The notes beneath the pieces are model-generated. The model was not told the origin of the DNA and did not search any database. It saw only the letters and a program-made list of their open reading frames with translations. The translations under genes and the position numbers were made by a program. A DNA stretch of 64,000 nucleotides from Myxococcales bacterium (lineage in GTDB: Bacteria; Myxococcota_A; Polyangia; Polyangiales; Ga0077539): positions 43,288 through 107,287 of the forward strand of contig JAUSAZ010000194.1 in NCBI GenBank assembly GCA_030652255.1. Direction: 5' to 3'. This document shows positions 59,777 to 64,000 of this stretch, piece after piece (the first letter of the stretch is position 1; each line of letters starts with the position of its first letter).

Positions 59777-61171
59777 TCAGCGGCAGACCCCGTCGCGGCA
59801 CGTCATTCCGCCCGAGCAGGTGCGGCCGCAAGAGCCGCAGTGCGAGAAGGTCGTGCGCAGGTCGGTCTCGCAGCCGTTGGCGGGGGCGCCGTCGCAGTCG
59901 GCGTAGTGCGCCTCGCAGGTGCCCACGGCGCACGCGCCGGCTACGCACGCCGGCTCGGCGTGGGGGGCGGCGCAGCGCACCCCGCACGCGCCGCACTGGA
60001 TCGGGTCGGAGCGCAGGCTGAAGCAGCCGCCCGAGCAGCACGTCTGCCCGGTGAAGCAGTCGCGGTCGGCGCGGCAGGCGCGCACCGGGCACACCGGGTA
60101 GCTGTGCACGCGGCAGTAGCCGAAGCTGCAGCACCAGGCGATGTCGTCGCGGCGCGGCTCGCAGATCGAGCTGCAGTCCTCGTTGCTCGTGCAGGTGCGC
60201 TCGAGGCCCGAGGCGCAGAACGCGGTGGGCCCGGCGTCGGGCACGCCGTAGCCGTCGCAGATGCCCGGGGTGTTGCGCTCGACACACCGGCCGAAGTCGC
60301 GCGAGCGCGGCCCGGCGCAGCACCACGGCCGGCCGAACGACGGCGCGCACATGGCGCAGTCCTCGTCGACGGTGCACGCCTGCCGGGGCAGGCCGCACTG
60401 CTCGGGGCCTGCGTCGCCGCGGGGGACGTCGGCCAGCGCCGCGTCGGGGGGGAAGGGCTCGAAGCCCGCGTCGGCGAGGCAGCGGAAGTTGAAGCAGGTC
60501 TGCCCGCTCGGGCACGGCCGGTCGCAGGCGGAGCAGTGCGCGGACGACGAGCGCACGTTGGTCTCGCAGCCGTCGGCGAAGTTGCCGTTGCAGTCGGCCA
60601 TGCCGGGCGAGCACTGCGACGCGAAGCAGAACCACCCGCGCTCGGGCGACATGCCGCAGAGGGCCTCGTCGACGTTGGGCGCAGCGCAGCGCCCGCAGGG
60701 CCCCGCGTCGGGGCCGAAGGCGTCCATCGGCGGCGGCCCCGCGTCGCGTAGGACGTCGACCGCCCCGGTGTCGCGGGGCACGTCGGCGAACCCGGCGTCG
60801 CGGGGCACGTCCGGGGTACCGGTGTCGCGGGGCACGTCGCGGCCGAGGTCGACGGGCGCGCCCAGGTCGAGCCCGAGGTCGACGGGGGCGCCCAGGTCGA
60901 GGAGAGCGCCTACGTCGACGGGATCGCCCGCGTCGATGGGATCGCCTGCGTCGAGCGGCACCCCGGCGTCGGGGCAGGTGCACCCGCCGAAGGTGCCGTC
61001 GCCGAGGCAGACCTGAACTCCCGCGGTGCCCGCGAGGCAGGGGCACGACACCTGCGCGCCCGGCGTGCACAACGGCGGCGCGCCGCGGTCGACGCCCGCG
61101 TCGGTCACGCCGCCCGGGCTCGGCGAGCACGCCGCGAGCACCACCACCACCCACCCCACCGCGCGTCTCAT
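59777..61171 (-). CDS. Cys-rich lipoprotein with Asp/Pro repeat linker
   Basis: A 464-residue surface lipoprotein. The lipobox VLAAC (Cys15) follows a short signal. The N-terminal third is a low-complexity linker of Asp, Ala, Gly, Pro, Val (repeats of DAGDP and DLGAPV, then DVPRDTG types, about 75-140). The C-terminal part has more than 40 cysteines in units such as CSACDRPCPSGQTCFNFRC and CGSCGRTCSGGMTCRDGVC, a pattern common in myxobacterial exported proteins. The body may bind metals or form disulphide-rich modules. The gene sits between pieces of mobile DNA. Confidence 0.75.
   Translation of the reverse strand: MRRAVGWVVVVLAACSPSPGGVTDAGVDRGAPPLCTPGAQVSCPCLAGTAGVQVCLGDGTFGGCTCPDAGVPLDAGDPIDAGDPVDVGALLDLGAPVDLGLDLGAPVDLGRDVPRDTGTPDVPRDAGFADVPRDTGAVDVLRDAGPPPMDAFGPDAGPCGRCAAPNVDEALCGMSPERGWFCFASQCSPGMADCNGNFADGCETNVRSSSAHCSACDRPCPSGQTCFNFRCLADAGFEPFPPDAALADVPRGDAGPEQCGLPRQACTVDEDCAMCAPSFGRPWCCAGPRSRDFGRCVERNTPGICDGYGVPDAGPTAFCASGLERTCTSNEDCSSICEPRRDDIAWCCSFGYCRVHSYPVCPVRACRADRDCFTGQTCCSGGCFSLRSDPIQCGACGVRCAAPHAEPACVAGACAVGTCEAHYADCDGAPANGCETDLRTTFSHCGSCGRTCSGGMTCRDGVCR
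60770..60960. repeat. Short tandem repeats coding for an Asp/Pro-rich linker
   Basis: Imperfect units of 12-24 bases coding on the minus strand for DLGAPV, DVPRDTG and DAGDP series within the lipoprotein gene. Such arrays change length by slippage. Confidence 0.6.
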
Positions 61172-61258
61172 CCGCCCACAACTACCGCGCCCGAAGCCGG
61201 TCGGGAAGCGGGCGCCCACCCACACCCGCAGTCTCCCCCTTCCTTGCGGCGCAGCGAC

Positions 61259-61350
61259 GGCCCGGCGGTGCGACGGGTGGAGGATCGCGCGGCGCGCCTG
61301 GGATTCCCCCTGAAGGTGCTGGTGCTCGAGGTCGACGAGGGCTGAGCGCG
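61259..61350 (+). repeat. 92-bp repeat, copy 2 (detached end of clpN-clpS)
   Basis: Identical to 56382-56473 except one base (C to A). It holds the last codons and stop of the ClpN-ClpS gene without the rest of the gene, and is followed by an IS91-type transposase zinc-finger fragment. Confidence 0.9.
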
Positions 61351-61364
61351 CGCTGCCGCGGTAG

Positions 61365-61499
61365 GTCGTCGAGGAGTTCCACGGGTGCCTGCGCTGCGGG
61401 GTGCTCGCCCACGGCTTCGGCAGGGTGCGGTGCAGTGGGTGCGGCCACGACATGCTGGTGGCGTTCTCGTGCAAGCGGCGTGGGGTTGGGCCCCACGCC
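61365..61499 (+). mobile_element. IS91-family transposase remnant, N-terminal zinc finger
   Basis: In one frame the sequence reads EEFHGCLRCGVLAHGFGRV, then CSGCGHDMLVAFSCKRRGVG, the N-terminal Cys-rich motif of IS91-type transposases (normally continuing CPSC-RRM). After RGVG the similarity stops. The start codon and the first 20-30 residues are also missing. It lies 14 bases after repeat copy 2 and may be the missing N-terminal part of the remnant at 56474-57495 or of a second copy. Confidence 0.65.
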
Positions 61500-61503
61500 C
61501 GCC

Positions 61504-61649
61504 CAACGCGCCTCGCCGTCGCTCCGCGACGGGGCAACTCCAGGGTCTCGGTCACCAGCTCTGGCGCGACGGGCGCGAGGTCCGGCCTTCGGACGCGGGC
61601 CGACGCCGTGGGTGGGCACCCCGTCGCGGAGTGACGGCGAGGCGCGTTG
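61504..61649. repeat. 31-bp inverted repeat with 84-base spacer
   Basis: Arms 61504-61534 and 61619-61649 are complementary in 30 of 31 positions (CAACGCGCCTCGCCGTC and its complement form the outer part). The left arm begins directly where the transposase similarity stops. No flanking duplication is evident. It could be a small fold-back element that truncated the transposase fragment. Confidence 0.55.
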
Positions 61650-61764
61650 CGCGGCCGCGATCGGGTGCTCTCGAAGCCGTCGGGTGCGACGCGGAGAGGC
61701 GCCGATCCCTGCTTGTCGCGGCGTACCTTGACCGCGGCGGACCAACCGCGCGCACGATGCGCGG

Positions 61765-62859
61765 ATGACGACCCTTCCATCGGCGGACGAACCCGCCACG
61801 TGGCCGATCGTGGCGTTGCCGGTCTCGTCCCCATGGCCAATCGTGCGCGTCGCGCCCGACGGAAACGTCGCCCAGTTCGGCGCGCTGCCCGCCCCGCTCA
61901 ACGCGCTGGTGCGGTGCGATCCGTCCGGGCGACTCTGGTCGCTCGACCCGACCGCGGCGACGGTCACGGGCTACGCGCTCGACGGCGACGACGTCCGGGA
62001 GGTCGTGGTGCACGCGCTGCCGGACCACTTCGAGACCGCCGACATGGCCGTCGACGAGCGCCACGTCTACCTCGGCGGAAAGGCCGCTTGGGGGATCCCA
62101 GAGATCGACGAGGCGCTGCGTCGCAGCAAGGCCGGCCTCCCCTTCAACGACGGATACGACCAGCCGAAGGTGTGGTTCCGGGGCGCGCTCGACGGACCCG
62201 CCTGGTCGGCCCTGGCGCTCCCTCCGCTCCCGGCAGTGATGCGACGGTTCCTCTCACAGAAGGCCGTCGACGCGCTCGTACTCGACGGAGACCGCCTCGT
62301 CGCCGTGGACGACGTCGTCCTGCCGAAGTGGTTCTTCCTCTTCGACCGCGTGGCGGAGGGCGGACCCGCCCACGTCGGGACCGTCGACCTGAGCCACGGC
62401 CCCAACGAGTCGACGCTCCACGGCGCCGCACGGTCGTCGCAGTGGATCGCGCTGCGCAGCGGGGGAGCGACCCGGATGGGCGAGTACCGGAGGGTGAGGA
62501 TCTACGCGCGCGGCTCGTTGGAGGCTCGCGCCTCCCTCAGCGAGCGCCTCGACCGCCGGTCGGGCACGCGGAAGGAAGACCCGTGGGGCGGCGCGGCGTT
62601 CGTCGGAGAGCACCTGCTGGTCGCGACGCTCTCCGACCGGCTGCTGGAGATCGACTGCACAAGACTCGACGCCCCTCCGGGCCGGGATCCTGGACCGATC
62701 GACCTCGGGGAGCGCGCGGCGCGAGTGAAGATCGCCGGGTCGGCCTCGGTGCTCGACGTGATCCCCGTCGACGCCTGGGGCGGCGCGCTCGTCATCGTCG
62801 AAGAGACGGGCGGCCAACGGCGCGCGGTCTGGCACCGCGTCGGTGATGCGCGCCGCTGA
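61765..62859 (+). CDS. Hypothetical protein, propeller-like
   Basis: A 364-residue protein without signal peptide or membrane helix. It is rich in beta-strand units (DPSGRLWSLDPTAATVTGYAL; DERHVYLGGKAAWGIPEID; GDRLVAVDDVVLPKWFFLFD; GEHLLVATLSDRLLEID) of about 45-60 residues, like a beta-propeller. No known domain is recognised. The ATG at 61765 was chosen. Base use is similar to the core genes, but the neighbours are all mobile-element debris and truncated genes. Confidence 0.62.
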   Translation: MTTLPSADEPATWPIVALPVSSPWPIVRVAPDGNVAQFGALPAPLNALVRCDPSGRLWSLDPTAATVTGYALDGDDVREVVVHALPDHFETADMAVDERHVYLGGKAAWGIPEIDEALRRSKAGLPFNDGYDQPKVWFRGALDGPAWSALALPPLPAVMRRFLSQKAVDALVLDGDRLVAVDDVVLPKWFFLFDRVAEGGPAHVGTVDLSHGPNESTLHGAARSSQWIALRSGGATRMGEYRRVRIYARGSLEARASLSERLDRRSGTRKEDPWGGAAFVGEHLLVATLSDRLLEIDCTRLDAPPGRDPGPIDLGERAARVKIAGSASVLDVIPVDAWGGALVIVEETGGQRRAVWHRVGDARR

Positions 62860-62969
62860 AGGTCATCGCGACCTCGATCACCAGCGCGGGAGGCACCCCG
62901 ACAGGCGGTCGTCGAGCGCCTCGGCGACCGTCGAAGGCCCTTGAATCCGGCGGCTGACGGACGGCGATC
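62860..62969. other. Short gap before the HAD fragment
   Basis: No gene or structure recognised; probably the deletion scar that removed the front of the HAD gene. Confidence 0.3.
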
Positions 62970-63230
62970 GACGCGGTGGTGTGCGTCGACGACCTGCGCG
63001 GGGGGCCCGCGCCGTACATGCTCCACGAGGCGATGCAGTGCTGCGGCGTGCACGGCGTCGACGAGGTGGCGGTGGTCGGTGATACGCCGTCGGACATGCT
63101 AGCCGGCCGCAACCCGGGCGCCCGCGCGGTGGTCGGCGTCACCAGCGGGTCGCGCGACGCGGGCACGCTGCGGCGCTGCCCCTCGACGCACGTGATCGAC
63201 AGCGTGCGCGACCTGCCATCCAGCAGCTGA
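62970..63230 (+). pseudogene. HAD-family hydrolase, C-terminal fragment
   Basis: About 86 residues of a phosphonatase-type HAD hydrolase: GGPAPYMLHEAMQCCGV, then the acidic motif VVGDTPSDMLAGRNPGARAVVG, and HVIDSVRDLPSSS at the end. The N-terminal half with the catalytic DxD nucleophile is absent: in-frame stops lie directly upstream and no part of it is seen in the neighbouring DNA. The last codons lie inside the second 109-bp repeat. It is therefore a broken gene. Confidence 0.7.
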
Positions 63231-63325
63231 TTCCTCGTCTCGGCGACCATAATGCCGTGCAAATACGATAGATTGTGGAGTCTATCTTACGCGCGGTAGT
63301 AATCTGTGGACGCGCTCTTCGCACC
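63217..63325 (+). repeat. 109-bp direct repeat with hairpin, copy 2
   Basis: Second copy of the element at 59042-59150, in the same orientation. The hairpin GATAGATT/AGTCTATC lies at 63267-63274 and 63279-63286 with loop GTGG. It starts inside the last codons of the HAD fragment. Confidence 0.75.
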
Positions 63326-63364
63326 GCGGCGACGTCTGGTTGGGCGGGACCGGCGGCGTGCTCC

Positions 63365-63616
63365 TCAAGCCCACCGGGCGTTGGATGCCCTTCCCGACAG
63401 ACTCACCGGATCAACCGTGCGACCGCCCATACCGTCGGCCGCCAAGTAGATCGAGCGCTCGACGACGATGGGCCCGGCGGCCGTGTAGCAGGTCGCGGCG
63501 TGACGGCCGACGCGGCGGTGGATCGGCGCCGACAGGAGGCGTTCGTTACGGTCGTCAACAAGCTCGCGCTGCGATGTCGCGGCTCCGCCGTGACGATCCG
63601 GCTGCGCCAGAACCAC
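63365..63616 (-). mobile_element. Possible ISKra4-type transposase remnant
   Basis: On the minus strand the frame contains CYTAAGPIVVERSIYLAADG followed by GGRTVDPVSL, which resembles the conserved N-terminal region of ISKra4-family transposases. It then ends in a stop soon after (SGRASNARWA). The preceding residues are basic and unlike a start. Only about 35 residues support the call, so it is tentative. Confidence 0.4.
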
Positions 63617-63725
63617 GAGGAGAATGGGGGCTGACGGTTATCAGGGCGTATCCCGGATCCCCAGGGCGGCGTCCTCAAAACGGCTTGAATTCCCGGTTCT
63701 TCCAACTGGCTCGACTGCCCGCGCG

Positions 63726-63968
63726 CCGTCTCTTCGGCCGGGGTTCACCGTAGGCCCATGCGCCCGCCGCGTTCGGTTCACCGCCGGGCTACCAAAGGCT
63801 GATCGCCCCGCGACGGGGCTCCAGGTGCTCGTTGAATCGACCCACAAACTCGGCTCCCGATGAACGTCTCCTGAGCCCCGCCGCGGGGCGATCAGCCTTT
63901 GGTAGCCCGGCGGTGAACCGAGCGCGGCGGGCGCATGGGCCTACGGTGAACCCCGGCCGAAGAGACGG
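63726..63968. repeat. Fold-back structure: 96-nt inverted arms, 51-nt loop
   Basis: Arms 63726-63821 and 63873-63968 are complementary at 94 of 96 positions. Within each arm GGTTCACCG occurs twice, about 35 bases apart. The spacer is 51 bases. No gene is supported in it. The flanks show no target duplication. It could be two inverted IS ends, a fold-back transposon, or a source of a very long RNA hairpin. Confidence 0.85.
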
Positions 63969-64000
63969 TGCACGAGCGGTCGAACGCCCAGTGGATGAAC

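Larger units (their letters stand above)
61172..61764. other. Gap holding repeat copy 2, a transposase scrap and an inverted repeat
   Basis: Apart from the 92-bp repeat copy, the transposase N-terminal fragment and the 31-bp inverted repeat listed separately, no gene was recognised in this 593-base stretch. Confidence 0.5.

Overview
The window reads as chromosomal DNA of a high-GC (about 70% by eye) delta-proteobacterium of the myxobacterial type. The signs are several large Cys-rich lipoproteins, an internal MYXO-CTERM-like sorting segment, an OmpA protein with calcium-type repeats, two TolQ/TolR-type motor sets, and many orphan hybrid kinases. The left 55 kb is dense and ordered, with frequent 4-bp start/stop overlaps. 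The right 9 kb is a looser accessory zone with transposase debris, repeats and partial genes.

Layout. 1-4.4 kb: the 5' part of a cyclic beta-1,2-glucan synthase gene, a tRNA 2'-O-methyltransferase (trmL) and an SDR. 4.5-10.4 kb: OmpA-family porin, DUF1232 protein, membrane proteins, an orphan FliH/SctL-like stator protein coupled to an M50 protease. 10.4-16.3 kb: two divergent proton-channel operons, each with one ExbB/TolQ and two ExbD/TolR genes, the left one ending in a Fur-family regulator. 16.5-25.8 kb: outer-membrane protein, pyruvate dehydrogenase E1alpha/E1beta/E2 (no E3 here), then ccsA/hemX-like, hemA and hemC, and an FHA plus degenerate GGDEF protein. 25.8-28.2 kb: an unusual phospholipase/beta-barrel fusion and a PAP2 phosphatase.

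28.4-33.9 kb is a complete elongasome operon (mreB, mreC, mreD, mrdA/PBP2, rodA). 34-39.2 kb: membrane protein, nitrilase-family amidase, VanW-family protein, coaBC. 39.2-44.7 kb is the most striking block: a receiver-histidine kinase, a PilZ-methyltransferase and a six-helix hybrid kinase in one operon, resembling in composition the Phc/Lqs fatty-acid-derivative quorum-sensing systems. 44.7-55.4 kb: coiled-coil protein, htpG, bestrophin, DUF6544-like protein, pyruvate kinase, a large MopE-like lipoprotein and a lipase.

55.4-64 kb: a 121-bp MITE with 16-bp terminal repeats and a 5-bp target duplication, a ClpN-ClpS fusion gene, pieces of an IS91-family HUH transposase at two loci (each joined to the same 92-bp end of the clpN-clpS gene), two lipoprotein genes, a HAD remnant, a pair of 109-bp direct repeats with a conserved hairpin, an ISKra4-like remnant and a 243-bp fold-back structure with 96-nt arms. 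No tRNA, rRNA or CRISPR array was seen.
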